Shown: positions 28,027 through 37,756, counted from the first letter of the stretch. The stretch: DNA of 64,000 bases from Actinobacteria bacterium IMCC26256 (GCA_001023575.1 CP011489.1:1425001-1489000), one strand, 5' to 3'. Notes: generated by a model not told the origin, from the letters alone. Numbers and translations: made by a program.

Positions 28027-28656
28027 ATGAGTGAGGACGGTAAGAGAAATATCGCTGTCTTTGACTTCGATGGAACGATTACGAAACGCGACACCCTTGC
28101 TCCATTCCTCCTAAAGTTCGGTGGATTGACTCGCTCGCTTACTTCGGCACTACGCCACGCACCAGGGATGGTAAGCGCTGCAATTGGAGTCGGTGATCGT
28201 GATGCGGCGAAAGAGAAATACCTCATCTCTCTCATCGGAGGGAGAGCTGAAAGCAACCTTATTGTTGCTGGCATTGAGTATGCGGAGTTGGTTCTGCGCG
28301 AGGAGAGGTTCAACGCTGCAGTAATTCAGAGGATCGCTTGGCATAGAGCAGAGGGCCACGAAATAGTTGTGATTAGCGCTTCTCTCGACGTCTACATCCA
28401 GAGCATTGCAGCAGCCCTCGGAGCAACAAAGGCATTCGGAACCGAGATTGAGGTTGAGGCTGGGCTCTTGACCGGGAGACTCCGTGGAGGCAATGTGCGC
28501 GCAGCCAACAAAGTCCAGAGACTCGATCAATGGCTTAGTGGCGACCAGAGCGAAATTTGGGCATACGGAGACTCTTCAGGCGACGACGAACTACTAGAGC
28601 GATCCGACCACCCTCACCGCGTTAAGAACGGTGAAATCATTAAAATAAAAGGCTAA
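28027..28656 (+). CDS. HAD-IB phosphatase, candidate DPPR 5-phosphatase
   Basis: The protein has 209 aa. Motif I is FDFDGTITKRD (D13 and D15), motif II Ser lies in VVISAS, and motif III is YGDSSGDDELL, as in the SerB/HAD-IB group. It starts 41 nt after dprE2 on the same strand. The pathway needs a phosphatase to turn decaprenylphosphoryl-phosphoribose into decaprenylphosphoryl-ribose. In mycobacteria a PAP2 protein next to the synthase is proposed. No PAP2 gene is present here, so this enzyme may do the step. That is inference from position; a generic phosphatase is possible. Confidence 0.8.
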   Translation: MSEDGKRNIAVFDFDGTITKRDTLAPFLLKFGGLTRSLTSALRHAPGMVSAAIGVGDRDAAKEKYLISLIGGRAESNLIVAGIEYAELVLREERFNAAVIQRIAWHRAEGHEIVVISASLDVYIQSIAAALGATKAFGTEIEVEAGLLTGRLRGGNVRAANKVQRLDQWLSGDQSEIWAYGDSSGDDELLERSDHPHRVKNGEIIKIKG

Positions 28657-28666
28657 ATAGAGATAA

Positions 28667-30013
28667 TCACAGACTGGGGACCCAGAGAAGATGATGACCG
28701 ATTGGCAGCATCTGCGGGAGCTTGATCTCGGCGACCGGCGCCTCCCCAAAAGCCTGGGGGTCAAGCACAACAACGCTGCTCTTAGCATTTTTCGTGTCTG
28801 TAGTTATCGCAAGAATCCAAGCATCATCCTCGCCGGTGCTACCTCGACGAGGGACAACTACTGGTTCACCGACAATGATCCCTTCCTCAAACGAGTGATC
28901 AATCGCCTGATCTGACCTGAAGTCATATCGAACCAGCGCATCGAACTCACCTATGTGATCATTGAATCGAGATGACGCGAGGGCTGCGTACGCAAACCTG
29001 TGGCGTAGACCCTGTCGCCGGTTATCTATCGCTGGATACTCCACTGCTCGATCATCAAGTATCTCATCGGTAGTCTCACCGGTAAGAGTGTTGATCTGCG
29101 TGCGCCTAAGTTGCGGCGCTGTTACACCAGGTAACAAAGCCGATTTCCCGGCCGTTGCGATAGGGGCACGATGGGCAACGTGATCAACAACAATCTGCAC
29201 ACCGTCTCGATAGGAGTTCATGAAGTGCCAGACAACTCTCGGAGAGACCTCATGCCAACGAATATCGGAGGCCTCGCCATCTCTTGGCAACACCCCAAAG
29301 TAGGCAGGTGCTGTCGGATTCCAAGAAACCCCTCCGTCGGTCATCTCGGCGCCTGATGCAAGGATCACGATCTCGGTATCAGTAAACGAAAAGTCATGAA
29401 TGAAGATCGGAGTATCGGTCGCGATCTCCACGACGCGCCGCATGCGCCCCTTGACATCCAACGTTCCTACGTGGAACGTAGATGATCTCGGAGATGCTCC
29501 AATCACGAACATCTCGTCCCACACCGGGTCAACATGAGCATGAGCACCGATACCAAACGGCATCGACCCGGCTAAATCGTCTATGGATTCGACCTCTAAG
29601 CCGGAATTTATAATGACAGGGTTCGAGAGCGCACCCAAGGCACGAACATGGCCGCCATGGAGTACTAATCCACTATTAGGTCCGCCACGAAGACTCTGAA
29701 TCCCAACTCCAGATTCCGCGCCATTACCAAAGGCCGCATTAGCCAATATGCGTCGGCTTCGATAATCGGCGCGCCCCGAAGCGATAGAGATCTGGTGGAG
29801 CATTGCGCTACTGCTGCGCTGCACCCCGTCCTGAGACAGGGAGTCTCCTAACGGCTCGGGGCCGTTTCGTATAAGTCGCCCTGAGAGGCTCTCTGGAATT
29901 CGCCCAAGAATCTCAAGGTTCGATGTAGCCATCTCTGCGCTAGAGGTGGCAGTTTCACGGCTCTGAGTTTGAGCGCGAAGCTTCCCATGGCTAGTGGATA
30001 CAACCTCTGTCAT
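28667..30013 (-). CDS. Carotenoid cleavage oxygenase family protein
   Basis: The protein has 448 aa from ATG 30013, preferred because GGGAGG lies about 7 nt upstream; an ATG at 30052 would add 13 residues. It is a seven-bladed beta-propeller of the RPE65/CCO family with four Fe(II) His ligands: GIGAHAHVDP, FIHDFSFTD, VVWHFMNSY and the C-terminal GHHLLWVP. RNGPEPLG near the N-terminus also fits. It should cleave a carotenoid, apocarotenoid or stilbene double bond with O2. No carotenoid genes are nearby, so the substrate is open. Confidence 0.88.
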   Translation of the reverse strand: MTEVVSTSHGKLRAQTQSRETATSSAEMATSNLEILGRIPESLSGRLIRNGPEPLGDSLSQDGVQRSSSAMLHQISIASGRADYRSRRILANAAFGNGAESGVGIQSLRGGPNSGLVLHGGHVRALGALSNPVIINSGLEVESIDDLAGSMPFGIGAHAHVDPVWDEMFVIGASPRSSTFHVGTLDVKGRMRRVVEIATDTPIFIHDFSFTDTEIVILASGAEMTDGGVSWNPTAPAYFGVLPRDGEASDIRWHEVSPRVVWHFMNSYRDGVQIVVDHVAHRAPIATAGKSALLPGVTAPQLRRTQINTLTGETTDEILDDRAVEYPAIDNRRQGLRHRFAYAALASSRFNDHIGEFDALVRYDFRSDQAIDHSFEEGIIVGEPVVVPRRGSTGEDDAWILAITTDTKNAKSSVVVLDPQAFGEAPVAEIKLPQMLPIGHHLLWVPSL

Positions 30014-30109
30014 ACAGATGACCTCCCGAGAATGCCGGCAGGGCGCCAGCAACTGAGGAGTTCATCGGCCCGTTATCAGGCCTACTTAAGCGAAAAACAG
30101 GCCCAAAAA

Positions 30110-32338
30110 TTAGGCAGCGGTGACTGTGACTGGCACCCCATTGAGCACTGCGTTACCCGAGAGTGGGTCAATCTGCTTGGCGTCAGTGAGGATGTTCGTA
30201 TTAACCCCAGCGTAAGCAGCAGCGATCGACATAGAGGTTCCCTCCACCCCATGGCCCCAGCCGTGAGGAATGCTCACAACCCCGGGCATAATTCCATCAG
30301 TCACCTCAACGGGTATCACTACCTCGCCTACACGAGACTTCACGATCGCATTTGAACCATCTAGAAGCCCGAGAGTCGTCGCATCGTCTGGGTGTACATG
30401 AAGAGTGCAGCGCGGCTTGCCCTTCACGAGAACCTTGATGTTGTGCATCCATGAATTATTTGATCGAAGATCACGACGCCCGACTAGTACGTAGCCGTCG
30501 CGCTTCTTGGAGAGCGATGGAATGAGTCGAGACTCGACATCAGCGACAATCGCCTCTGGGGCGATATCGATCCTCCCTGTTGGAGTACGAAGCACCTCAG
30601 GAAGGCGTGGAGATAGTGGTCCTAGGTCAACTCCGTGCGGATGCGCAATTAGGTAATCGAGGCTGATCCCATCAGGTTTCGCTCCAAAGCGATCACCGTA
30701 TGGACCAGTACGCAGCATGAAATCAAGAACCCGCTCGGAGCCCCTGCGTATAGAGAGCTCCGAGAGCATCCCCTCTGCATCTGGGAGGTCGTCATCGCGT
30801 CCTGCGGCCTTCTCTACGAGTGTTCTAATCACGAAGTCGTCGAGAGCAGATGCCTCTTCAGCGGTTCCGGCTCCCCCGCCTGCGATTACGGCCAAGCGAA
30901 GCAGAATCTCCCACTCATGCATCTCGTGAGGCTGAAGGTCAAGCAACGGTGGTGAGTAGTTCGCAACGTTCCTAATTGCTAACGAGTAGAGCGCAAGGTC
31001 GTAATGGCCCTTGGTGAGCAGACCCCCCGGGGGAAGAATCACATCAGCATGTCGCGTTGTCTCATTACGATAGATGTCTACAGAGACCATGAACTCAAGC
31101 GAGGCGAACGAGGCGTCAAGCCGACCAGAGTCTGGAGTCGAGACGACCGGGTTACCAGCGACTGTCAGCATCGCGCGAATCTGCCCATCGCCTGGTGTGT
31201 CAATCTCAGGACCAAGCGTCGATACCGGGAACTCTCCGAGCACCTCCGGAAGGCCTTCGACGCGACTCGTGCGACGCCCTGTGCGGAATCCACGACCCTT
31301 TCCTGGGGCACCGCCAGTATTAGCGCTACCTGCGGCTGGCTTGTTGAAGAGCGCGCCGCCTGGCTTATCTAGATTTCCAGTCAAAATGTTGACGACATCA
31401 ACGAGCCAAGACGCAACAGTTCCATACTCCTGAGTACAGGTACCGATCCGGCCGTAGACAGCTGCTGTCGGTGCATCTAGCAGCTCATTAGTTATGCGCA
31501 GAATTGTCTCTGCTGAGATGCCACAGATCGGGGCAACTGCCTCTGGAGTAAAACTCTCGGCGAGGCGCCTCAGGTCTTCAATACCGTCAGTCAGGCCGTC
31601 GGCACGACCGAGGTTCTCGCGTCCACTTGCAAAAATTGTGTTAACGATTCCAAATAGAAAGTGAGCGTCCGTACCCGGTCGGATAAAGAGATGCTCATCT
31701 GCCTCCTCCGCGCTCTTCGAACGCCTTGGATCCACGACTACAAAGCGAGCCCCACGATCCTTCATGGCCCTAAGACGCCCTGGCATATCTGGTGCTGTCA
31801 TGAGACTGCCGTTGGAGGCAAATGGATTAGCTCCGAGCATTAACAAATAATCAGTGTGATCAATATCTGGGATCGGCACTGAGATTGGAGTACCAAACAT
31901 CAACCCCGAGGAGACGTGCTTTGGCATCTGGTCGACCGTGCTCGCGGAGAATACGTTCGTCGAGCCGATTGCTTGAAGCAAGACTCTGTTGTAGATAATC
32001 GGTGCCAAGTTATGGGCGCATGGGTTACCGAGATAAGCACCAATCGACTGCCTACCGTGACGGTCAATTACACCCTTGAATCCCTCTGCGATAACTGCGA
32101 AAGCCTCATCCCACGAGACCTCATGCCACTCACTTCCGCGTCGCACGATCGGGCGGGTGAGGCGATCGGGGTCGCTATTGAGATCCTTTATGGCCGCGCC
32201 CTTGGGGCAGATGTATCCGTTCGAGAAGACGTCCTCTTTATCTCCACGCACCAGGGCGATATCACGCCCCTCCATGTGGAGTTCAAGTCCACATGTGGCC
32301 TCACACAACGGACAGGTGCGGTACTCAATCTGACGCAT
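30110..32338 (-). CDS. Molybdopterin-dependent oxidoreductase with 4Fe-4S site (FDH/DMSO-reductase superfamily)
   Basis: The protein has 742 aa from ATG 32338, where C9-x2-C12-x3-C16-x27-C44 forms the N-terminal 4Fe-4S site; an ATG at 32413 would add 25 unrelated residues. GGAG precedes the chosen start. MGD-binding segments include LMLGANPFASNGS, VVDPRRSKSAEEAD, and C-terminal GRRDLRSNNSWMHN and VSIPHGWGHG. The substrate is unknown; actinobacterial relatives are annotated as formate dehydrogenase-like. No partner subunit is adjacent. A Cys in GNPCAHN falls in the loop where the Mo ligand is expected. Confidence 0.88.
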   Translation of the reverse strand: MRQIEYRTCPLCEATCGLELHMEGRDIALVRGDKEDVFSNGYICPKGAAIKDLNSDPDRLTRPIVRRGSEWHEVSWDEAFAVIAEGFKGVIDRHGRQSIGAYLGNPCAHNLAPIIYNRVLLQAIGSTNVFSASTVDQMPKHVSSGLMFGTPISVPIPDIDHTDYLLMLGANPFASNGSLMTAPDMPGRLRAMKDRGARFVVVDPRRSKSAEEADEHLFIRPGTDAHFLFGIVNTIFASGRENLGRADGLTDGIEDLRRLAESFTPEAVAPICGISAETILRITNELLDAPTAAVYGRIGTCTQEYGTVASWLVDVVNILTGNLDKPGGALFNKPAAGSANTGGAPGKGRGFRTGRRTSRVEGLPEVLGEFPVSTLGPEIDTPGDGQIRAMLTVAGNPVVSTPDSGRLDASFASLEFMVSVDIYRNETTRHADVILPPGGLLTKGHYDLALYSLAIRNVANYSPPLLDLQPHEMHEWEILLRLAVIAGGGAGTAEEASALDDFVIRTLVEKAAGRDDDLPDAEGMLSELSIRRGSERVLDFMLRTGPYGDRFGAKPDGISLDYLIAHPHGVDLGPLSPRLPEVLRTPTGRIDIAPEAIVADVESRLIPSLSKKRDGYVLVGRRDLRSNNSWMHNIKVLVKGKPRCTLHVHPDDATTLGLLDGSNAIVKSRVGEVVIPVEVTDGIMPGVVSIPHGWGHGVEGTSMSIAAAYAGVNTNILTDAKQIDPLSGNAVLNGVPVTVTAA

Positions 32339-32445
32339 ATTTCTGGCTCCATCGGCTTGTCTGAAGAAGGTTGTGGAGGCTCGATCTAAAACCTCTCCCC
32401 TCAGGTTAGGCAACTTGCAGGCCTCGCGCCGGTACGCTCGTGTCT

Positions 32446-33168
32446 ATGACTCAGAATCGCCTTTATTTTCGACAGCTCCTAGCCGGGCGTGACTTTGCGG
32501 TAGATAACGAGATCGCACGCCAGATGGTCAACTTCGTCTACTTAGTCGGCGATCGGGAGACCGGCGAGGCGATGATCATTGACCCAGCGTATGGAGTTCA
32601 GGAACTGGTCGAGATTGCCGGTATAGATGGCATGAAGATCACAGGAGCCCTCGCAACCCACTACCACCCGGATCATGTCGGCGGATCGATGATGGGTTGG
32701 GAGATCGAAGGAGCAGCGCAACTTTTAGCATTGGATGGAGTCGAGGCGAAGCTCCATGTCCAGCGAGAAGAAGCATGGGGAGTCAAGCGAATGACCGGGC
32801 TATCCGACTCAGATCTAATCGAGCATGATGGCGGCGACGTGGTCACCATCGGAGCAATCGAGGTATCTCTTCTGCATACCCCAGGCCACACTCCAGGGAG
32901 TCAGTGCTTCCTAGTTGATGGCTGCTTACTCGCCGGCGACACTCTCTTTCTAGATGGCTGTGGGCGCACCGATCTTCCCGGAGGAGACTCCGATGCTCTC
33001 TACGAAAGCCTCACACAGCGCCTCGCCAAACTCCCAGATGAGACCGTTCTATACCCGGGCCACATGTACTCATCCGATTCTTACGCCACCATGGGGCAGA
33101 CCCGAGGCTCAAATTACGTATTTCGGCTCCCAACGCTCGAACAGTGGCGAACAATGTTCGGCGGCTGA
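32446..33168 (+). CDS. MBL-fold metallohydrolase (glyoxalase II/persulfide dioxygenase-like)
   Basis: The protein has 240 aa from ATG 32446. Metal ligands are THYHPDHVGG, HTPGHTPGS, the Asp of LAGDTLF, and a late His in YPGHMY. The family includes hydroxyacylglutathione hydrolases and persulfide dioxygenases; the substrate is not clear. TACGCT lies exactly 7 nt before the ATG, pointing to a leaderless transcript. An in-frame GTG lies 6 nt upstream. It is divergent from the molybdoenzyme. Confidence 0.85.
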   Translation: MTQNRLYFRQLLAGRDFAVDNEIARQMVNFVYLVGDRETGEAMIIDPAYGVQELVEIAGIDGMKITGALATHYHPDHVGGSMMGWEIEGAAQLLALDGVEAKLHVQREEAWGVKRMTGLSDSDLIEHDGGDVVTIGAIEVSLLHTPGHTPGSQCFLVDGCLLAGDTLFLDGCGRTDLPGGDSDALYESLTQRLAKLPDETVLYPGHMYSSDSYATMGQTRGSNYVFRLPTLEQWRTMFGG

Positions 33169-33172
33169 GCCC

Positions 33173-33217
33173 CTCTAATTATCTGGCCTCTACTTATCTG
33201 GACTCTAATTATCTGGC
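33173..33217. repeat. Three 15-bp tandem repeats upstream of the amidase gene
   Basis: Units CTCTAATTATCTGGC, CTCTACTTATCTGGA and CTCTAATTATCTGGC are adjacent, directly after the MBL gene stop. They are in the 89-bp gap before the amidase start. Confidence 0.85.
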
Positions 33218-33257
33218 CTTAAGCATCAGGTTGAGGTTTCGGAATAACATCCGCCGC

Positions 33258-34652
33258 ATGACAGATGCACCGTGGTCCGGAGATACATGTTCGCTAGTTG
33301 ATGCATTCCGCTCGGGGGATCACTCCCCTAGTGCTGAGCTCGAGTCGACGCTCGCTGCAGTTGCAGCATCGTCTCTCAATGCATTCTCATTCTTAGATGC
33401 TGACGCCGCTCGCGCCGCAGCATCAGATGCTGACGTGTCTCTCCCCTTTGGTGGCGTACCGATCGGCGTCAAAGAGTTGGACGCCGTTAAGGGCTGGCCA
33501 ATGACAGAGGCAAGCGTGCCGCTGCGAGATGAAGTGGCCGATTACGACTCGACGAAGGTCGCGAGACTTCGTGACGCAGGAGCAATTCCATTCGGGCTCA
33601 CAACCTCCAGTGAGTTTGGTGGCGTGAACCTCACCTACACAAAACTTAATGGCGCTACAAATAACCCATGGAATACAGATCACACTCCTGGAGGATCCTC
33701 AGGTGGATCCGCTGCAGCGGTTGCAGGGGGAATAGTCACGATGGCGACAGGCGGAGACGGCGGCGGTTCGATTCGAATCCCTGCAGGATTTACTGGTCTC
33801 CCCGGGCTCAAGGGAACCTACGGGCGTATCCCCAAAGGCCCGAACATGGTTATGGCTTCGTTGACTGCAGTTAGCGGATGCCTCTCGCGCTCCGTGCGCG
33901 ACATAGCGAGGTTCTTCGACGTTACAAATGGCTTTGATTCGCGTGACCCGTACAGTCTTTTACGTGTCGAGGGATGGGAGTCAGGTCTAGGTTCACACCT
34001 TGAGTCTCTTCGCGGCAAGAAGTGTGCAATCTCCATCGATCTAGGCCGCGCCAGCGTCGCTAGCGATGTCTCGGATCAAGTTCAGGAAGCAGCAGAGTGG
34101 CTCGCCTCCGAAATTGGCCTTGAGATTGTTGATATTGATTTTAGGGTCCCAGAACTCTCATACGAATGGGCGCTCTCAGGAATGGGCGAGCTTCTAATGC
34201 GCCTAGGGGATAAATACCCTGCATGCGCCGAAGATCTAACACCGCAGATTGCCTTTGGTCTCGAAATGGGTAAGTCGATGTACAACATCGAGACACGCGG
34301 GCGCATTGAGTCGCAGCGGGTCCGGATGAACGAATGCATGGCCGATGTATTTGATCAAGTCGATTTTGTATTCGCCTCGACAAACCCAGATGTTGCATTC
34401 GGGTCTCACGGCCCGCTACCCGAGATTGTTGACGGCAAGCCCGTCGGTCTAGGCAACAACGGTGCGCTTACTATCCCAGCCAACATCTATGGAAACCCCG
34501 CAGTGAGCATCCCGACTGGCCTCGTAAGAGGGCTACCAGTTGGTCTACAAGTTCTCTCACCGCACCATCGCGAGCAGTGGCTCCTCGATATGGCGCTCGC
34601 ATTCGAACGCGCTCGCCCGTGGCCACTAACCGCACCCGGCAGCCCGTCGTAG
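33258..34652 (+). CDS. Amidase (amidase-signature family)
   Basis: The protein has 464 aa from ATG 33258; a longer frame from 33144 would run through the 15-bp repeats. The Ser-cisSer-Lys triad is visible: Lys in VPIGVKELDAV, cis-Ser in TPGGSSGGSAAAVAGG and nucleophile Ser in GDGGGSIRIPAGF. It hydrolyses an amide bond; the substrate is unknown. TAACAT ends 7 nt before the ATG, again a leaderless arrangement. The C-terminal segment NIYGNPAVSIPTGLVRGLPVGLQ is typical of the family. Confidence 0.9.
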   Translation: MTDAPWSGDTCSLVDAFRSGDHSPSAELESTLAAVAASSLNAFSFLDADAARAAASDADVSLPFGGVPIGVKELDAVKGWPMTEASVPLRDEVADYDSTKVARLRDAGAIPFGLTTSSEFGGVNLTYTKLNGATNNPWNTDHTPGGSSGGSAAAVAGGIVTMATGGDGGGSIRIPAGFTGLPGLKGTYGRIPKGPNMVMASLTAVSGCLSRSVRDIARFFDVTNGFDSRDPYSLLRVEGWESGLGSHLESLRGKKCAISIDLGRASVASDVSDQVQEAAEWLASEIGLEIVDIDFRVPELSYEWALSGMGELLMRLGDKYPACAEDLTPQIAFGLEMGKSMYNIETRGRIESQRVRMNECMADVFDQVDFVFASTNPDVAFGSHGPLPEIVDGKPVGLGNNGALTIPANIYGNPAVSIPTGLVRGLPVGLQVLSPHHREQWLLDMALAFERARPWPLTAPGSPS

Positions 34653-34746
34653 CGACCACTCTCTCCTGATCGCTACCCGCGCGCAGCTGTGCCGCAGTAG
34701 CCCAATACCTCTCACTCTGGGGAGCATCTCGGCATAAGGTGTATCT

Positions 34747-34941
34747 ATGCAACCTGTAGAGATCATTGTCTGTGTCGAGTGCGGTGGCCGCGCCCATCTT
34801 CTCTACATTCCTGACCCTGAGTCTCCATATGTTGAGGGCGACTATGCGGCATACCGATGTGAGGAATGCATGGATCGTTTCGATCTAGAGGTAACTGCCG
34901 AGGATGTCGCTGACGAGGAGCGCGGCGCCCCCGAGTTCTAG
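34747..34941 (+). CDS. Small zinc-ribbon protein
   Basis: The protein has 64 aa with CVECGG (C9, C12) and CEEC (C38, C41), a four-Cys zinc site, and an acidic C-terminus. The function is unknown. A TAAGGT box lies 6 nt before the ATG. Its stop codon shares the CTAG with the stop of the convergent aldehyde dehydrogenase gene (3-nt overlap). Confidence 0.7.
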   Translation: MQPVEIIVCVECGGRAHLLYIPDPESPYVEGDYAAYRCEECMDRFDLEVTAEDVADEERGAPEF

Positions 34942-36365
34942 CCAGGGATTTGTATTGACTTTGTCTCGAGGAACTCGGCAAGTCCAAATGTTCCATACTC
35001 CCGGCCAAGCCCAGACTCCTTGTAACCACCAAAGGGAGCAGCAAGGTTGAACTGGGGCCCATTGATATCAACAAGCCCAGAATCAATCCGTCTAGCGACG
35101 CGAAGTGCGCGATCCTTGTCTGCGGAGTAAACGCCTGCACTAAGTCCGTAAAGAGTGTCATTGGCAATGCGAACGGCATCGTCCTCATCCTCATAGGTGA
35201 TGATGGAGAGAACCGGACCAAAGATCTCTTCGCGGGCAATGGTCATGTCATTGGTTACATCAGCGAAGACAGTCGGCTTGATGTAGAAGCCCTTCTCGAA
35301 CTCCTCGGGCTGCTCAACTCCACCGGTAACAAGGGTTGCCCCCTCATCAATTCCCTTCTGAATGTAAGCACGCACACGCTCCTGCTGCACTTTGGATGCC
35401 ATCGGCCCAACTCCAACAAAAGTGTCGCCGGTCGGATCACAAGGGGCGTAAGACTCTGCTACCTCTTTTGCCTTGGCTACGAACTCGTCCTTACGACTTG
35501 CGGGTACAAGCATGCGGGTCCATGCAATGCAGGTCTGCCCGCCGTTCATGTATGCAGACTGGAAACCGGCATTAACCGCCTCGTCCACCGGCGAGTCATC
35601 AAGAATAATGAACGGTGACTTTCCACCGAGTTCAAGTGTGACCTTCTTAACGTGCTCAGAGGCAAGCGCCATGATGCGCTTACCTGCACGCGTTGAGCCT
35701 GTGAACGAGACCTTTGCGACATCAGGATGGGTAACGAGAGCCTCACCAACAGTTGTTCCATGCCCTGACACGAGGTTGAAGACGCCAGCAGGCAGGTCAA
35801 TCTCGTCAAGAATCTCAGCGAGAATAAATGCCGTAATAGGTGCAACCTCGCTGGGCTTCAATACCACCGTGCAACCTGCAGCAAATGCGGGTGCGATCTT
35901 TGCAACTACTTGATGCAGCGGGTAGTTCCAAGGGGTAATGCAAGCGACTACCCCGATCGGCTCATGCACCACGAGTGACGAGCCGACCTGCTCCTCAAAC
36001 GCGTAGGTCTGGGCAATCTCAACAAAGGAGTGAGCCATCGCGGCAGGGAGCCCTGCTTGAGCGATCTGGCTCATAAATTTAATCGTTCCAACCTCGTCGG
36101 TAACCGAAGCCGCAATCTCTTCAAGGCGGGCGTTGAGTCCCTCGGAGAGGCGCTGCAGATACTTTGCGCGCTCATCCCGTGACGTCGCAGCCCAGGCCGG
36201 GAACGCAGCCTTAGCGGCAGCCACGGCCTTATCAACATCAGCGGCAGTTCCCTCAGGGATAGTCGCCATGACCTCCTCAGTTGAGGAGTTAATAACGTCG
36301 TGTGTCTCGCTGCTCGAGGATGACACCCATGAACCATTGATATAGATCTTGTCGTAGACGCGCAT
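34938..36365 (-). CDS. Aldehyde dehydrogenase, NAD(P)-dependent
   Basis: The protein has 475 aa from ATG 36365, preferred over an open frame reaching 36809 because the family begins at [14 protein letters not shown] and GGGGG lies 5 nt upstream. Landmarks are [19 protein letters not shown], the [12 protein letters not shown] coenzyme loop, catalytic Glu in LELGGKSP and catalytic Cys in [10 protein letters not shown]. It oxidises an aldehyde to the acid. The extra upstream frame overlaps the C-terminus of the next gene and is not expected to be translated. Confidence 0.93.
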   Translation of the reverse strand: MRVYDKIYINGSWVSSSSSETHDVINSSTEEVMATIPEGTAADVDKAVAAAKAAFPAWAATSRDERAKYLQRLSEGLNARLEEIAASVTDEVGTIKFMSQIAQAGLPAAMAHSFVEIAQTYAFEEQVGSSLVVHEPIGVVACITPWNYPLHQVVAKIAPAFAAGCTVVLKPSEVAPITAFILAEILDEIDLPAGVFNLVSGHGTTVGEALVTHPDVAKVSFTGSTRAGKRIMALASEHVKKVTLELGGKSPFIILDDSPVDEAVNAGFQSAYMNGGQTCIAWTRMLVPASRKDEFVAKAKEVAESYAPCDPTGDTFVGVGPMASKVQQERVRAYIQKGIDEGATLVTGGVEQPEEFEKGFYIKPTVFADVTNDMTIAREEIFGPVLSIITYEDEDDAVRIANDTLYGLSAGVYSADKDRALRVARRIDSGLVDINGPQFNLAAPFGGYKESGLGREYGTFGLAEFLETKSIQIPG

Positions 36366-36477
36366 TGTTACCCCCGAGGTTGGAAAATTATTGGATTCAT
36401 TACTTAGATCTGCTTGCCTCGTGCCATCGTAATACTCAGCGCACTCATTTGCCCAGCCGGCTGATCCCCTAGAGCAT

Positions 36478-37518
36478 TCAGAATTGAGCTTCCTCGCCGG
36501 TGCCATTTGATGCGGCTTCATCGCCCACCTCACCTGGGTCATTCGCGCCGATAGCCCATGCCTCGCCCGTATCGGGGTCATCGACTGCGAGATAGAGAGA
36601 CCAGCCCGATACTGGCTGACTCGGCTCCCAGCACCACCAGTCGAATCCGCTGAGGGCCGCCCCAATCTCGTCAGGCTCCACCGGCCACTCCTCAAAACCG
36701 GCCAGTGCAGCGACTGCAACCCATGCATCGAGGCGCCCGATTGCGCCACCCCGCCTGCGACCAGTAGCACCGCCAGAGGATGCCGCCCACGCCATCCATG
36801 CCATTGCATCAGAACCCGCTATTTGGGCCATGCGAGTAACTTCTGGATCAATCACAGCGACGCAGGATGCTGCGTCTCCATCAACCGCAACTGCCTGTGC
36901 CACCGTTCGCGAACTGTTCCGCCAACCCTGCACAAGAGCGAGCAATGCACCTGTTGACTCCGGATCCTCGAAAGTCTTAGAGGGTGCCGCTATTGGTTGG
37001 CTCCGAAAATTTGGGGGTGGAGGCGAGGGAAAACTCGCTCCGTCGGACTTGTACTCAGCTAGCGCGTACCTAGGCTCCCAATGCTGGAGCACCCGCGGCA
37101 GTTCGAGTGGGTCCGGCTCATCGAGCACGTATTCGGTGAGATCCTCTCCCCTCAAAACTCGCTCGTACATTGCGAAAGCACCTGCGGGCCCCTCTGGAAT
37201 AAAGGGTGCTAGTTCAGCCCATTCATGGAACTGAGCAACGACCTCAGAGAGCGGGCCTGGGGCGAACTTCGCCGCACCGTCTATAACAACCTCACCTGCC
37301 CACTCACTCGGCGCCTCGAGAGCAAGCCGGTAAGCCGCATGGTGAGCAGCAGGCCAGAGTTGAAACCCGCGCTCAATTGCTCGCTCACACCTCTCACCGA
37401 TCTCGACGAGCGCATCCCAGTCAGAGCGAGCACAGGCCGCATTGATTGCTCGGAGTAACTCATTGAGATCATTTCCGGCGACAATCTCTGCAATTGATTT
37501 ATTTGAGCCGCTATCCAT
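36478..37518 (-). CDS. Uncharacterised Trp/Ala-rich protein
   Basis: The protein has 346 aa that I do not recognise with certainty. The N-terminal ~110 residues are helical and rich in Ala and Glu. The middle has a proline run ([13 protein letters not shown]), followed by a conserved-looking block [27 protein letters not shown] and a Trp-rich [21 protein letters not shown] segment that seems to end in a beta domain ([17 protein letters not shown]). No signal peptide or transmembrane segment is visible. Start ATG 37518 has AAGGGG close upstream. It lies alone between the aldehyde dehydrogenase and citrate synthase genes. Confidence 0.7.
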   Translation of the reverse strand: MDSGSNKSIAEIVAGNDLNELLRAINAACARSDWDALVEIGERCERAIERGFQLWPAAHHAAYRLALEAPSEWAGEVVIDGAAKFAPGPLSEVVAQFHEWAELAPFIPEGPAGAFAMYERVLRGEDLTEYVLDEPDPLELPRVLQHWEPRYALAEYKSDGASFPSPPPPNFRSQPIAAPSKTFEDPESTGALLALVQGWRNSSRTVAQAVAVDGDAASCVAVIDPEVTRMAQIAGSDAMAWMAWAASSGGATGRRRGGAIGRLDAWVAVAALAGFEEWPVEPDEIGAALSGFDWWCWEPSQPVSGWSLYLAVDDPDTGEAWAIGANDPGEVGDEAASNGTGEEAQF

Positions 37519-37756
37519 GCCCCTTGCGTATCAGATACTCGGCTGCTTTGCCCGCACCTAGCGGATGCTCGGAACTGTTGAGCGGAAACGGAGAAGGGAT
37601 GTAGGAGCCTAAATTTTTGTTGCGCGTGCGTGAACAACCGAGGCAGAGTCCCACACTTCAGGGCCATTTTCGGTAGATTCACTTATAGGTCTAAGAATGA
37701 GTAGTAAATCACGAGACCCTCAATAGTCCGAGATAAACCCAAAAGAGGAGCGCATC

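Noticed and set aside
33173-33217. Possible CRISPR array
   Set aside because: Units are only 15 bp, adjacent and without spacers; it is a simple tandem repeat.
33764-33781. T-arm-like GGTTCGATTCGAATCC, suggesting a tRNA
   Set aside because: It is in the middle of the amidase catalytic segment GGGSIRIPAG and no acceptor or anticodon arm surrounds it.
36366-36809. 444-nt upstream extension of the aldehyde dehydrogenase frame
   Set aside because: It overlaps the end of the 36478-37518 gene, contains no dehydrogenase homology, and a good start with GGGGG is at 36365.
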